64,000 nt of DNA from Astragalus membranaceus (taxonomy: Eukaryota; Streptophyta; Magnoliopsida; Fabales; Fabaceae), in assembly GCA_039519185.1 (NCBI GenBank), contig CM076847.1:76905747-76969746 (forward strand), read 5' to 3'. This document shows, piece by piece, positions 10,610 to 21,730 of the stretch. A program made the position numbers and the translations under genes. Under the pieces are notes generated by a model. The model searched no databases, was not told where the DNA came from, and saw nothing but the letters and a program-made list of their open reading frames with translations. Position 1 is the stretch's first letter. Every line of letters starts with the position of its first letter.

Positions 10610-10804
10610 ATACCTTTCTCGGCTTTTGGCTAAGATCAAGTGTAGTATCTAGTCTTATCAGTTTAATATCTGATATGTTGGCCAATGGCTCACACGATAT
10701 AAATTACATTTTTTACGGGGGGAGCCATCACAATATCTTGCAACTGGGTTTCTCATGTGTCGCCTATGCATTGCACTAGTGCATGGGCCTGATGCACCGC
10801 ACAA
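10610..10804 (+). ncRNA. U2: U2 spliceosomal snRNA gene copy 1, diverged
   Basis: U2 RNA pairs with the intron branch site in the spliceosome. The copy has the 5' start ATACCTTTCTCGGC, the branch-recognition core GTGTAGTATCT, the conserved TTAATATCTGATATGT and the 3' loop region to GCACCGCACA. Differences from the array consensus include a lost T in the 5' stem-loop, TTGG for TGGG, a deletion in GATATTAAATT and CAACTGGG in the 3' hairpin. These would weaken stems, so function is doubtful although the promoter is good. Confidence 0.8.
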
Positions 10805-11525
10805 ATTCTAGTGATGAATATTTGTGGGATTTAATTTTAATTTTAAGTGTTTAGTAATTAGGGATGCCATGTTAAAAAAATTTATTCTGGAGACGACCAA
10901 TTTTGTTTCTTCAAAACATTTTTCTTTCGGCTCTCTTATTAAAATTGTTAATCCAAAGTAGTATTACTGTTTATATTTATTAATTTATTTTAGTTAAAAT
11001 TTATAAACTCCTAAATCATAATTATACAAACTAAGGGTCTAAGACTTAAAAAAATTTATGGGACAAGACAACTTGATTAAGTCTTCTGGAAAATGTAAAA
11101 CCAATCTTTCATCTACAAATGACATTGAATCTAGCTAGCACACCAGCAGCAAATCCTTGGACCACTCTCGAGGATTGTGGGTGCTTGTGCAAAAGAACAT
11201 CAATATAATTACTAGTGCCTGCGTGGGATGCAAACAGTTGTATAGCCCCTCTTGCTTTCTTCTTCTCTCAACAAACTTAGCATCGCACAAGCTTATATGC
11301 CAGACATACTCTTTCCATGAGTTAGGAGCACCATTGATGTCCAGTCAAACTCTGAAAATGGAAGAGCAAGTTTGGACCATTTTGTTTTGAAGTTCCAAAG
11401 GAAGAATGAAAATGCAGATTAACATTTGGTGTGTTGGTTGTGCATAAGAGTCCCACATTGGGCAATCTAGAAAATAGCATAGTGGACTTGACAAATAAAA
11501 GGAGCAGCGAGAAAATGTTCAACGC

Positions 11526-11713
11526 ATACCTTTATCGGCCTTTATTTTGGCTAAGATCAAGATCAAGTGTAGTATCAGATCTTATTTTGGCCAATGGCTC
11601 ACATGATATTAAATTACTTTTTTTTGCGGGGAGCCATCTAAATAGCTTGCTATTGGGTTTCTCATGTGTCGCCTATGCGTTGCACTACTGCATGGGCCTA
11701 GCGCACCTCACCA
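11526..11713 (+). pseudogene. U2: U2 snRNA pseudogene copy 2
   Basis: The 5' region carries small insertions (TTTATTTTGGC and a duplicated AAGATC). The segment with TCAGTTTAATATCTGATATG is deleted, so stem IIa/IIb sequence is lost. The 3' domain is well kept, ending GCGCACCTCACC. The upstream element GTCCCACATTG is present near 11450. Confidence 0.85.
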
Positions 11714-12433
11714 AATCTAGTGATGAATATTTGTGGGTTTTAATTTTAATTATTTAGTCAATAGGGATGTCATGTTTAAAAAATTTATTCTGAAGGCGAC
11801 CAATTTTGTTCCTACAAAACATTTTTCATTCGGCTCTCTTATTAAAATTGTTAATCCAAAGTAGTATTATTATTTATATTTATTAATTTATTTTAGTTAA
11901 AATTTATGAACTCCTAAATCATAATTATACGAATAAGGGTCTAGGACTCCAAAAATCTTATGGGACAAGACAACTTGATTAAGTGTTCTTGAAAATGTAA
12001 AACGAATCTTTCATCTACAAATGACATTGAATCTAGCTGGCACACCAGTCGCAAATCCTTGGATCACTCTCGAGGATTGTGGGTGCTTGTGCAAAAGAAC
12101 ATCAATGTAATTAGTAGTGCCTGCGTGGGATGCAAACAGTTGTATAGCCCCTCTTGCTTTCTTCTTCTCTCAACATACTTAGCATCGCACAAGTTTATAT
12201 GCCAGTCATACTCCTTCCATGAGTTAGGAGCACCATTGATGGCCCGTCAAACTCTGAAAATGGAAGAGCGAGCTTTGAATATTTTGTTTTGAAGTTCCAA
12301 GGGAAGAAAGAAAATGCAGACTGAGGCTCAGTTTTGGTGTATTGGTTGTGCATAAGATTCCCACATTGGGCAGTCTAGAAAGCAGCATAGTGGACTTGAC
12401 AAATAAATGGACTAGAGAGCAAATGTTCAAGGC

Positions 12434-12474
12434 ATGCCTTTCTCGGCCTTTTGGCTAAGATCAAGTGTAGTATC
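12434..12474 (+). pseudogene. U2: U2 snRNA copy 3, 5' part
   Basis: ATGCCTTTCTCGGCC through GTGTAGTATC is intact and then broken by an LTR insertion. The remainder resumes at 15668 after the GTATC duplication. Confidence 0.9.
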
Positions 12475-13194
12475 TATGACACCCCTTTCCCAAATATAAT
12501 TTTTTAAAGAAATTTATGGAAAATTAGAGGACCTTCTTGAAATAAATAAAATAACGTGAATAAAAAAATACTATTAGAAAAGATTTACATATTGGATCAG
12601 CACTCGGGAAAAAGGCACCACGTGCATCATTTTTTTTTACATCTATAGACACTTATAGATAATTCGCTTTTAATAAAACTAAATCGAAATAAAACCCATC
12701 ATCCCGACATTAGACCTAGTCAGAGCTTGACAACATATAATCAAGAGGACGTGAGGACCTGCGTCCCATATCCAAAAACGTCCGATTGAAATGGACTCCC
12801 GGGCAAGACATGCAACTCGTCAAAATTATCTGAAAAATGTGGTTGTACGGTGAAAATCACATTCGAGCCATATTAAGACTATAAGATAAACATCAGGGAA
12901 GACACTAGTCTCATATAATCACGCACAACACTAAATTCACTAATAACATACACGTGAAACATGTATTTCAAAATACATTTTGGTTACACCTTCAGTTCAT
13001 TTAATAACAAACAGTTGAAATTTATAAACCATTACATAAGGTAAATCCAGCAAGTCATTACAAACATCAATTTTTCACAGAGACAGTCACGTGTCATAAA
13101 TCACAATAAATCATAAATCTATGATAAGCATGTCTCATACAGAAAACACAAGAATGTCTCTCTCTAGACTCAAGAAAAAAAAAGGAGAACCATC

Positions 13195-13660
13195 TTTGCC
13201 TCACCCTAGGGCCATATGACTCAGGCTCCATGACACGTAACCAAATACCATTGCAACTGAGCATCATCTTCACCTCTCACAGGCTAGGTGGCTTAGACTC
13301 AATGAAACTAAGTGAGTTATATTTCACTTAAACACCATTATTGCCTCTCATCACAGGCTAAGTAACTCAGACTTGGAGACTCTATTCGCCTCTCTCAGGC
13401 TAGCTAACTGAGACTCAACCACACCGGGTCAACCATGGCATCACATGAGTACCGAATCGCCTCTCACAGACTTGGTAACTCAGACTCAAAGATACTAGGT
13501 TTGCCATAACACGACTTGATTATTATTCTCACTCCTCACATGCTAAGTGACTCAGACTCAAGGGTATCATATCACAACACGCACAATCACAGTGTAGTCA
13601 CAGTATCACCTGAGCACCATTCTCACCTGTTACAGGCTAGGTAGCTCATCACAATGATAT
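13195..13660. repeat. Degenerate ~60-bp tandem repeats in LTR
   Basis: CTCACAGGCTAGGTGGCT and ACTCAGACTCAA recur about six times, with substitutions. Confidence 0.7.
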
Positions 13661-13857
13661 CAAGTCATAATCATACATCACATAGTATACGGAAGATAGT
13701 AACAAGGACACACACGTTTTATTCGCACTTTTCATTATTCAAATCCATTCTTTATACTCTTAAATCCACCAATAGTATTTATTTCTTATTTAAATATTAA
13801 AACATCAAAGTACTCATATAAAGTTAATTACTAACTCTAATTGTATCGTTTTCTTTC

Positions 13858-13861
<4 letters not shown>

Positions 13862-13901
<40 letters not shown>
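13862..13901. repeat. (TA)n microsatellite
   Basis: About 20 uninterrupted AT dinucleotides. Confidence 0.95.
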
Positions 13902-13902
<1 letters not shown>

Positions 13903-15667
13903 CACAATATTTTTAATCATTAAATCTTACACCAATTATTGAATTTCTACTTTATTCTTTCAGGAAAAACAGAATATTATATTTATCAAATTAATCTACT
14001 TTAAAGAGACAACAGAATAACTCCAATCGAACGAACCAATTTAATCGTCTGGTACCAATATAATATAATATCAGTAGAAACATATACAAAAAGTGAGAGA
14101 TATAGTGTACAACAATCAAACACACATGGATATCATACTAGCATATCACGTAGAACATCCTGATACTCAATTGACAACACAAATTCATAAGTTCAATAAA
14201 ATCAAACAAGTACAAATAGTATTCATAAAACATACGCACAATACCTATTATTAATAATTAAATTATTAATCACATGCTTTAAAATAACTTCTTTGACGTT
14301 GGCCTCATTGTATGAGGCCATATGCATATTTAATTAGGTGTTCAAGGAATTAATGGAAATCCCTACGACCTTAATGATACCCTACAGCCCGAATATAGCC
14401 CGAAGATCATCCCCCGTACCTGGTTTGACGTTCTTGTACTATAAATAATATGGAATTTCGGCACAACATTCTAGACAACGGACAAATCCATCTTTAAATT
14501 GTTCGGCAACAGGTTCACAGAGCTAATGATATAAAGCTGTAAAATTGCACGGAGTATAAAAACTAGTGCTAATTATTTAATAAAATATTACGTGTAAAAA
14601 TAGAGTACTAAAGATGACACAAAAAAATGACTTAAAAAACCTCACCAACACTGTAAAAGTGGCGTCGTCTTTGCCATAATGAACAACGAAGAATGTTTCC
14701 CAAAAGTTTTGATGAAAGAAATCCAAAACGATATTCTTTCTCGGAATGATGATCATGGTGGTCAGAGTAGTGTCTCACAGTGACAGGGACAGCATAATGC
14801 ATCCAAGGGATAGGTATGTATGTAAGCTTCCGTGGAATGAGCCATGATATTGATGACTCAAAATCTTCAAAAACAAAACAAATAGAGTAGCGCTTAAAAA
14901 TTTGTCTATTCAAATATCAGATGGGTTGAGTAACGTTGTGCAGCAAATCGGATTGAACTCCATGAAACAAATTCCAAATAAAATTCAAATCTGATTGAAC
15001 TCCTTGAAACAAATTCCAAATAAAATTTCTCAGCTTGCTAGAGAGTGGACTTACGTGTGTAGTTGAATCATTCTAGAAAAAAAATCCTCCGAAACTATTC
15101 ACGTAGCTTTCTAAAGATCTTAAACTTTTGGAATAATGGATTAATGGTATAAGAGTCTCGATAACATTGGGAAGTGACTTGGTGTAAACTCTTGATACGT
15201 ATGACTTCAATACATTAGAGTGAAAAGCATGGCAAGAGGAAAAAGTTAAGCACTTGTCGTGAGAGGATTTGACTTTCGAAGAGAATAGAATTTGGCGGCC
15301 GAAGGAAAGATATGATAGGCAAAAAGAGATAGAGGAAGAACAATAGTGAGGCGAGGCCCCTGAGGATATAAACCCATCAAAATTATTTTTAAAAAAAATC
15401 ATTCAAATTATTTTCAAAGCATTTTACTATCCACTAAAACTAATTTTAAAACATCTATAGTAAAAATAGGAATTCCAAAATATAGATAATTTATTGATAC
15501 AATTATTTATAATATAAATAATCAAAATAGGAAATAATTATAGGTAATTAAATATAACTAGTCATACAATATTTACAAATGGAAGACACGCTAAAATTTT
15601 ACAATAATTATGGCGACGCATATACACATCAACAAAAATAATAGGATCCAAAAATTGGGGTGTTATA

Positions 15668-15827
15668 GTATCTGTTCTTATCAGTTTAATATCTGATATG
15701 TGGGCCAATGGTTCACACGATATTAAATTACTTTTTTTAGGGGGAGGGCCATCACAATAGCTTGCTATTGGGTTTATCATGTGTCGCCTATGCGTTGCAC
15801 TACTACATGGGCCTGACGCACCCCACC
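15668..15827 (+). pseudogene. U2: U2 snRNA copy 3, 3' part
   Basis: It resumes at GTATCTGTTCTTATCAG and keeps the conserved TTAATATCTGATATGTGGG and the 3' terminal domain to GACGCACCCCACC. Together with 12434-12474 it was a complete U2 copy before the LTR landed. Confidence 0.9.
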
Positions 15828-16228
15828 AGTTCTAGTGATGAATATTTGTGGGTTTTAATTTTAATTTTAATTATTTAGTCGTAAGGGATGTCATGTTTAA
15901 ATTTTTTATACTGGAGACGACCAATTTTGTTTCTACAAAAAATTTTTCATGCAGCTCTCTTATTAAATTTTTTAATCCAAAGTAGTATTATTGTTTATAC
16001 TTATTAATTTATTTTCGTTAAAATTTTTAATTTCCTAAATCATAATTATACAAACTAAGGGTCTAAGACTCCAAAAATCTTATGGGACAAGACAACTTGA
16101 TGAAGTCTTCTTGAAAATGTAAAAAACCAATCTTTCATCTACAAATGACATTGAATCTAGCAAGCACACCAGTGGCTAATCCTTGGATCACTCTCGGCGA
16201 TTGTGGGTGCTTGTGCAAAAGAACATCA
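15828..16228 (+). repeat. U2 unit spacer
   Basis: The standard inter-gene spacer of the array: TTCTAGTGATGAATATTTGT, AT-rich middle, then GATTGTGGGTGCTTGTGCAA. It is interrupted at 16229 by a CACTA element. Confidence 0.85.
16226..16228. repeat. TCA target-site duplication, left
   Basis: TCA here and at 21746-21748 flank the CACTA termini. Undisturbed units read GAACATCAATGTAATT at this point. Confidence 0.85.
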
Positions 16229-16239
16229 CACTAGTGCAA

Positions 16240-16590
16240 AAATGACATTAGAATTAGACATTTAAAGTCAGGCGCCCAGATGTCTGACTACATAGGTAGA
16301 CACGGTGGCAAACTTGTAAATAAGTGGCAAAAATCGCGAGTATTAAGGTCAAGCGAATACACGCCTGACTTCTAAAGTGAAGAAATAGTGAAAAAATAAA
16401 ACTTTAGAAGTCAGGCATGTATGCGCCTGACTACATAAGTGACACGGTGGCAAACTTGTAATTAGCAGTGGATTTTGTTTCTTCTGTTCTAATACTTTAG
16501 ACGTCATGCGTCTATTCTCGCTTGACCTCTAAAGTACTTTAGAAGTCAGGCATATACACGCCTGACCTCTAAAGTACTAAAATAAATAAA
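16240..16590. repeat. Left subterminal repeats of CACTA element
   Basis: Inverted and direct copies of TTTAGAAGTCAGGC and GCCTGACTTCTAAAG lie between 16266 and 16575. CACGGTGGCAAACTTGTAA also occurs twice, at 16303 and 16443. These are the expected transposase-binding type repeats. Confidence 0.8.
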
Positions 16591-16599
16591 AAAATTTCA

Positions 16600-17110
16600 C
16601 CCTCTCAAATCAGAACACTCTCTCCTCTCCATTCTCACTCTCACTCTCACTCTCACGCGAAAACCCTAATCCTTCTTCTTCTCTAATCCTTCTTCTTCAC
16701 TCCCTCGCCCCCTCACCCCCTCACCGTCACCCACACTCCCTCACCGTCACCCTCACTCCCTCACTCCCCCTCACCGTGAAACTCAGAACACTCTCCACCC
16801 CATTCACGCCATTCTCAAGCCGTCCTTTCGCGTCCTCACGCCTCACTCCGAGAACGCCGCCCTCCGCCTCGCCTCGCCTCGCCGTGCAACACTCCACCCT
16901 CCGGCGCGCGTCTTTTCCGTTGCTCTCTCCACTTCAGTTTCACGCTCAACGCTCACGCTCACGCCCTCTGCTTCTGAGTTTCACGCTAAACTCCTCTTCC
17001 ATTTTCCAGGCAAGTCTCCCTCTCTCTCTCTCCCTCTCCCTCTCCCTCTCCCTGTGTGTCTCTCTCTCTCTGTCGCTCTCTCTGCCTCTCTTTCTAGGTT
17101 TTTTTTGATA
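16600..17110 (+). other. CT-rich leader-like fragment inside CACTA element
   Basis: The stretch is strongly pyrimidine-rich (TCTCACTCTCAC, CCCTCACCGTCACCC and a TC-rich tract at 17018-17095) with AAAACCCTAATCC. It resembles a plant 5' leader with a first intron. The 110-codon ORF at 16776 is low complexity and not convincing. The source gene is not recognised. Confidence 0.4.
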
Positions 17111-18050
17111 CTGTTCTGAATCCCCTATTGCAACGAGCGTGTTGCACAGCTCCTATCTAATTCCTAATTTCTCAGTTTGAAACATGTGTGTTGCAAACCC
17201 TAGTTTTTTTGATTTGAACACGGGTCAGATCCAGAAGTCGCAAACCCTAGTTTTTTTGATTTGAACATGGGTCAGTTTGATGATGCTTATGAGTATAGGC
17301 ATGTTGTTGAAATGGAAATCTTCCTGTTTGATTTTGATGAGTCTGAAATGAAATCTGAATCGTGACTTTTGTTTGACTTTCAATTTAATGAACTCATCAA
17401 TATCATAACAGTTCTTTGATTGGAATAGCTTCTGTGTGTGATGATGATTCTATTGGAAACTCTTGGATACACATAATCCTTCTAATGTGATAGTTGTTTT
17501 TATCAATAAAATCTCATTCATTTGTTTGACATACTAATGTGATAGTTGTTTTTATGTTATTGTGATAGTTTAAGATTGCTATAGCTATAAATATCATTCA
17601 TTCATTTGTTTGACATGAATTCAGGGAGTTTAAGGAAGCCAACAAGGTGGACAGGGAGTTGAATGGTGTAGAATTAATACGGTGATGAGTGCTGGTTGAG
17701 TTTTTCTTGTGAGTCTTGTGCTTGAGGAGACAAAATTAGAGTTCATTTGTTAAGTTGATGCATATGGATGTGCTCGATGAAGATAAGTGTATTTGGATTT
17801 CTAGAAAGGTTGGAATGTTTGTTTTTTGTTTGATTTCCTGACATAGTTGGTTCTTGGTGTAGGTAATGGAATGACATTGTGATGAAGCCATGACATATGA
17901 TTCAGTTTCTTCACACAATCACAAGTTAGAATACGCTCAAGCTTTTGTGAAGAAAGGGTATATTATGTCTTACATCTTTAGAGCCAAATCCAAGTTAGAA
18001 AGGGTATATTATTTCTTTTTAATGTGTTGCTCAAGAGAAGAATGTAAATG
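17111..18050. other. Unassigned interior of CACTA element
   Basis: No domain recognised. A short dispersed duplication (GCAAACCCTAGTTTTTTTGA at 17192 and 17239) is visible, along with short open stretches, and nothing else supports a gene. Confidence 0.4.
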
Positions 18051-18454
18051 TTACTGATAGAAGCAGGCAGACTAGAAGGGGATTAGATACTCAGAAGAGA
18101 GGAAATTTAGGTGAGAAAAATGGGACTACAGGGACTGCTACTCAGACTGTGGAAGAGATGAACACAGAGGAAACAATTGAACCAATTGTGTCAGGGAATT
18201 TTCAGTCAATTCTTGCTGAAGATAAAGAGAATACTGCAAGAGATTCCAATATGGATATGGATCACATGGAGAGAAATGATGGTGATCAAGATGCAGAACA
18301 TCACAGGAGAGATAATTATGTTCACTATGAAGATTGGACCACTGTTGATGAGAATGGACAAGTGCAGGTTCATTCCCAGGAGATACCAATGAAGGATAAC
18401 ACTGGGAGGTTTGGCACAACCAGCTTCAAACTAGTTCCCAGGATCCCAATTTGA
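18051..18454 (+). pseudogene. LINE ORF1 C-terminal fragment (captured)
   Basis: An open frame with RQTRRGLDTQKR, an acidic linker and a terminus KLVPRIPI lies directly upstream of an endonuclease-type LINE ORF2 start. That order (ORF1 tail, then ORF2) suggests one piece of a plant L1-like retrotransposon. ORF1 identity is inferred mostly from position. Confidence 0.45.
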
Positions 18455-18596
18455 AGCAGGTTTTGGCAGATAATGGGACTGAAATTGAATACGCAACAAG
18501 AGATGACTTTGTTATGGAGCAATTGGATGAGCCCTCTTCCCCTACCACGGCTTCAGAAGGTTTGTTTGTGTCTAATTATTCTTTCCTCAGTTTTTA

Positions 18597-19000
18597 TGAT
18601 TGTACAAGCAAATTTATTCGTGTGGAATATTCGTGGTGCTGGTAATCCTGAATTGTTTAGAAACATTAAACAATTTACTGATGTACATAAGCCGATGTAT
18701 TGGTTATTGTGGAGCCTAGGGTAGACCCAAGCAAACTCCAAAGGACTTTCCCGCTTCTTGGATACACTGGTTTCTGCTACTCCCCTGTTCAAGGTTTTGC
18801 ATGTGGTATTATTTTAGCATGGAAACAAGCAAATGTGAGTGTTAAAGTGCTGAAGACAACTTCCCAATTTATCCATGCTGAGATTAGCATCAATAGAGAG
18901 CAAGAATGGTTCTTCACAGCTGTGTATGCAAGTCCTCATGAGTGCAGTAGAAGGATTATGTGGGGAGAGCTGTCTAATATAGCTAACAGTATGCAAGGTG
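18597..19000 (+). pseudogene. LINE ORF2 endonuclease N-terminal fragment
   Basis: LFVWNIRGAGNPELFRNIKQ is the classic WN-RG start of a plant L1-type apurinic endonuclease domain. After a frameshift near 18705 it continues IVEPRVDPSKLQ, GFACGIILAWKQ and WFFTAVYASPHECSRRIMW. The fragment breaks off near 19000, where ClpX sequence begins. No RT is present. Confidence 0.8.
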
Positions 19001-19085
19001 ACTGGTAAAGCCGAGTTAGTTGATGATGATAGAGTTGAACTTGAGAAAAGCAATATCCTTCTAATGGGCCCAACAGGATCAGGTA
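19001..19085 (+). pseudogene. CLPX: Captured ClpX exon with Walker A, first copy
   Basis: The frame reads GKAELVDDDRVELEKSNILL then MGPTGSG, followed by a GT splice-donor-like GTAAAC. This is the segment leading into the ATP-binding loop of plant organellar ClpX, the unfoldase partner of the ClpP protease. The lysine of Walker A would be in the next exon. The fragment is joined directly to LINE sequence at about 19000, and its near-identical duplicate lies at 19826-19895. Confidence 0.82.
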
Positions 19086-19371
19086 AACCAGTTTTTAGTT
19101 TTTAGCCTACCTTCTCAACTCTCAGGTGTATCTGTATGTACTTATGGTTGTGTAGTAGTTTCAATTTTCAGTGTGATAGTGATTTAGCTGCTGCAGAGCC
19201 AGTGATAGTGTCTTTACAGATTGAAGGAAGAAGAGCATTACTCACTTGTCTTCTCACAACTGGTTAGTTACTTCAAGAATCTCTTATATGTTTTGCCATA
19301 ATAATTTCATTTCCATGTGGCTTGCTTGCTTAATTAATTGATTGATTTTATGTTATGTCAGTTGCTGGAGT

Positions 19372-19900
19372 CTATGCATGTGATGTTGCTGGAGCTGTTA
19401 GCACTAGCACTGGTGGGTTCCCAACGCCGAAGGAGCTATGTAAGGGACTTGATAAATTCATAATTGGACAAGAGAGGGCTAAGAAGGTATGTGCGTGACT
19501 ATTTTTCAATGATTTTGTGATTTGCAGTGAACTTGAGAGATTGGTGATTAATGTTACCTTAATTGTATTTGCAGGTTCTTTCTGTGGCAGTTTATAATCG
19601 CTATCAGAGAATATTTCATGAGTCTTCATCCAAGTCCAAGTGGTTGGTATATTACTTCAGCTTGTTAGCCTTTCTTTTATTTGCTTTTTTTCTGTAGTTA
19701 TTTTTTATTACTGCTGTTAAGCAATGGGATTTGTTTCTGTTAACTCTGTGCGTTTAGATGCTGCTTTTCCATGTTCTTACTATTTTGAATGTTAGGCCTG
19801 CAGGAGAGTCAAGTAATGATGGTAAAGCCGAGTTAGTTGATGATGATAGAGTTGAACTTGAGAAAAGCAATATCCTTCTAATGGGCCCAACAGGAGAGTC
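19372..19900 (+). pseudogene. CLPX: Captured ClpX gene segment with introns, second copy
   Basis: Exon pieces in order: GGFPTPKELCKGLDKFIIGQ ERAKK (to about 19486, then GTATGTG), VLSVAVYNRYQRIFHESSSK after an AG at 19574, and after an AG at 19796 PAGESSNDGKAELVDDDRVE continuing to MGPTG. These follow the linker and AAA+ start of plant ClpX. The introns are retained, so genomic DNA was captured and not a cDNA. The segment ends abruptly in a repeated GGAGAGTCAAGTAATGATG joint. Confidence 0.85.
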
Positions 19901-20142
19901 AAGTAATGATGTTCTTACTTAATATTGCAATATCCTTCTGCAAATTTTTGTCTGTGTTCACTAACATTTTCATGCTATATCTTCACATTGTGGATGATGA
20001 TGAATCAACAAAATATTGCATGTCACAGTTTATTTGGGTAAGTACTTAAAATCCTTTGCTAAAGAGCTGTATTGTGAAACACCCTTTGGTAGTGTAACTG
20101 AAACTGATATGTGATAAATTTTTGTTTATTGAATTATTTAAG

Positions 20143-20930
20143 GTGGTTATGATATGGAAGTGAAAGCTGCAAAAGCATATGATCTAGCTGCTCTAAAGTA
20201 TTGGGGACCTTCAACACATATAAACTTCACTGTATGTTTCAACTAATTAAGGACCAATTTTCACTACAAAATCTCAATCTTAGATTCATTAAACTCCCAT
20301 TCTTTCTGTTGTTTTCTTTTGGCAGCTAGAAATTTACCAAACTGAACTTGAAGTAATGAAGAACATGACTAGGCAAGAATATGTTGCACACTTGAGAAGG
20401 TACAAAATCTACTAATTAGGATTTAGTGCTATTAATAACTATTGTTGTGAATAATGATATGTTGATAGTTTTTGGTTCTTCTGTAGAAAGAGTAGTGGGT
20501 TTTCAAGGGGTGCTTCACAGTACAGAGGAGTGACAAGGTTTTTAATGCTATTTTATTGCTTCTTTTTCCTCTAAATTATAATGGAGACATTAATTTGGGG
20601 TTTAATTAGATATCTAAATTTAGTTTTGGATCTGTTATGTAGGCACCATCAACATGGTAGATGGCAAGCAAGGATTGGCAGAGTTGCAGGAAATAGAGAC
20701 CTCTATCTTGGCACATTCAGTAAGTTCTTCCAAGAAATGATATATATATATATATATAAATTTCTAAGAAAGAATTCACACTTTTTAATGTAGCATGTAT
20801 TTATCTCTCATGTCTTTGACCTCGTTCCGATGTTCAGGAGAAAGGGATCCTGACCTCGTTCTAATTATTTTTGTCCTTGAACTAAATTCAGGCACTCAAG
20901 AGGAAGCAGCAGAAGGATATTTGGCCCATA
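20143..20930 (+). pseudogene. AIL: Captured AINTEGUMENTA-like AP2 gene segment, five exons
   Basis: Exons: 20143-20231 (GGYDMEVKAAKAYDLAALKY WGPSTHINF), 20326-20399 (MKNMTRQEYVAHLRR), 20487-20537 (KSSGFSRGASQYRGVTR), 20643-20719 (HHQHGRWQARIGRVAGNRDL YLGTF) and 20892-20930 (TQEEAAEGY). All have GT/AG borders. This is the end of AP2 repeat 1, the conserved linker and the start of repeat 2 of the ANT/PLETHORA/BABY BOOM transcription-factor group. The start of repeat 1 and the rest of repeat 2 are missing, so no working factor can be made. The last exon is joined to the GAGAGTCAAGTAATGATG sequence. Confidence 0.9.
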
Positions 20931-21177
20931 GGAGAGTCAAGTAATGATGTTCTTACTATTTTTGTCCTTGATTTTGTTTGAATATGTTGATACTTAAAGT
21001 TGATTGTTATAGCACTAATTCCCATGGAATCTTGTCCTAATTGTGTCTGCCATTGGTTCAGTGTTGTGGACTGGAATTTACTTCGTTATTCCAATTGAGC
21101 CATAAAATTAATTGTGAAGTAGTTTACTTTGAACTTATTAACTGTGAGTATTATTTATGAACTGAGCAATGATATAT

Positions 21178-21249
21178 GACTCCATGGCCCAATGGATAAG
21201 GCGCTGGTCTACTGGACCAGAGATCTGGGTTCGATCCCCAGTGGAGTCG
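21178..21249 (+). tRNA. tRNA-Arg-like gene with anticodon ACT, probable pseudogene
   Basis: A 72-nt cloverleaf: acceptor GACTCCA/TGGAGTC, D arm with CCCAATGGATAAGG, anticodon stem CTGGT/ACCAG, T arm CTGGG/CCCAG with loop TTCGATC, then T-rich sequence downstream. The body matches plant tRNA-Arg(ACG) as I know it, but the anticodon loop reads CTACTGG. That gives ACT, which would read a serine codon, and the variable loop is one base short. It sits inside the CACTA element, so it was carried there. Charging is unknown. Confidence 0.75.
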
Positions 21250-21319
21250 CTTCTTTTTAACGAAAAATTTGTATAATCAGGGTGTATAGATTAAACCAAA
21301 ATTTAAAAATAAAAAAAAA

Positions 21320-21730
21320 ACTTTTAAGGTCAGGCGCAATAATGCTTGACTTTAAATCATACTTACGAAGTCAGGCAAGAATTAATGCTTGACTTCGTAA
21401 GTATGATTTAAAGTCAAGCATTTATTCTTGCTTGACTTTAAATCATACTTACGAAGTCAGGCAAGAATAAATGCTTGACTTTAAAACAGACTTACGAAGT
21501 CAGGCGCAATAAATGCTTGACTTTAAAACAGACTTACGAAGTCAGGCGCAATAAATGTTTGACTTTAAAACAGACTTACGAAGTCAGGCGCAATAAATGC
21601 TTGACTTTAAATCAGACTTACGAAGTCAGGCTATCGCTTGACTTTAAAACTCCAGACATACAAAGTCGACTTAATAAAAGTCAAGCGCCCGCCTGACTTT
21701 AAATCCCCTTTTCGCCTGACTTTAAATCCC
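21320..21730. repeat. Right subterminal repeats of CACTA element
   Basis: At least six tandem copies of a ~42-bp unit, ACTTACGAAGTCAGGCGCAA plus TAAATGCTTGACTTTAAA, with an adjacent inverted copy. The ORF reading through them is an artefact. Confidence 0.9.

Larger units (their letters stand above)
12475..15667 (-). mobile_element. Solo LTR inserted inside a U2 snRNA copy
   Basis: A 3193-bp insertion lies between two copies of GTATC (12470-12474 and 15668-15672). Its ends are TATGACACCCC and GGGGTGTTATA, near-perfect inverted termini that look like mutated TGTAACACCCC/GGTGTTACA ends. The reverse complement shares long stretches with 43817-45876, including a block around 14310-14420 (GCCTCATTGTATGAGGCCAT) that matches 45240-45360, so both are one LTR family. 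It contains degenerate ~60-bp repeats (13195-13660) and a TA microsatellite. No coding region is supported. Confidence 0.75.

Noticed and set aside
11157..11390. A 77-codon ORF that recurs in U2 spacers (11157, 12059, 22566, 35095, 42515 and partly elsewhere)
   Set aside because: It opens at TTG and not ATG, is broken or shifted in other units, has no domain, and recurs only because the spacer is repeated.
11322..11522. Minus-strand ORFs across the U2 promoter region (also 12224, 35260, 41717)
   Set aside because: They overlap the upstream element and are by-products of the repeated unit.
13862..13901. Possible regulatory TATA cluster
   Set aside because: It is a plain (AT)n microsatellite inside an LTR.
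16776..17108. A Ser/Leu/Pro-rich ORF in the CACTA interior
   Set aside because: It is low complexity over a CT-rich leader-like tract, with no domain.
21475..21696. A repetitive ORF encoding LKQTYEVRRNKC repeats
   Set aside because: It is a read-through of the CACTA subterminal tandem repeats.
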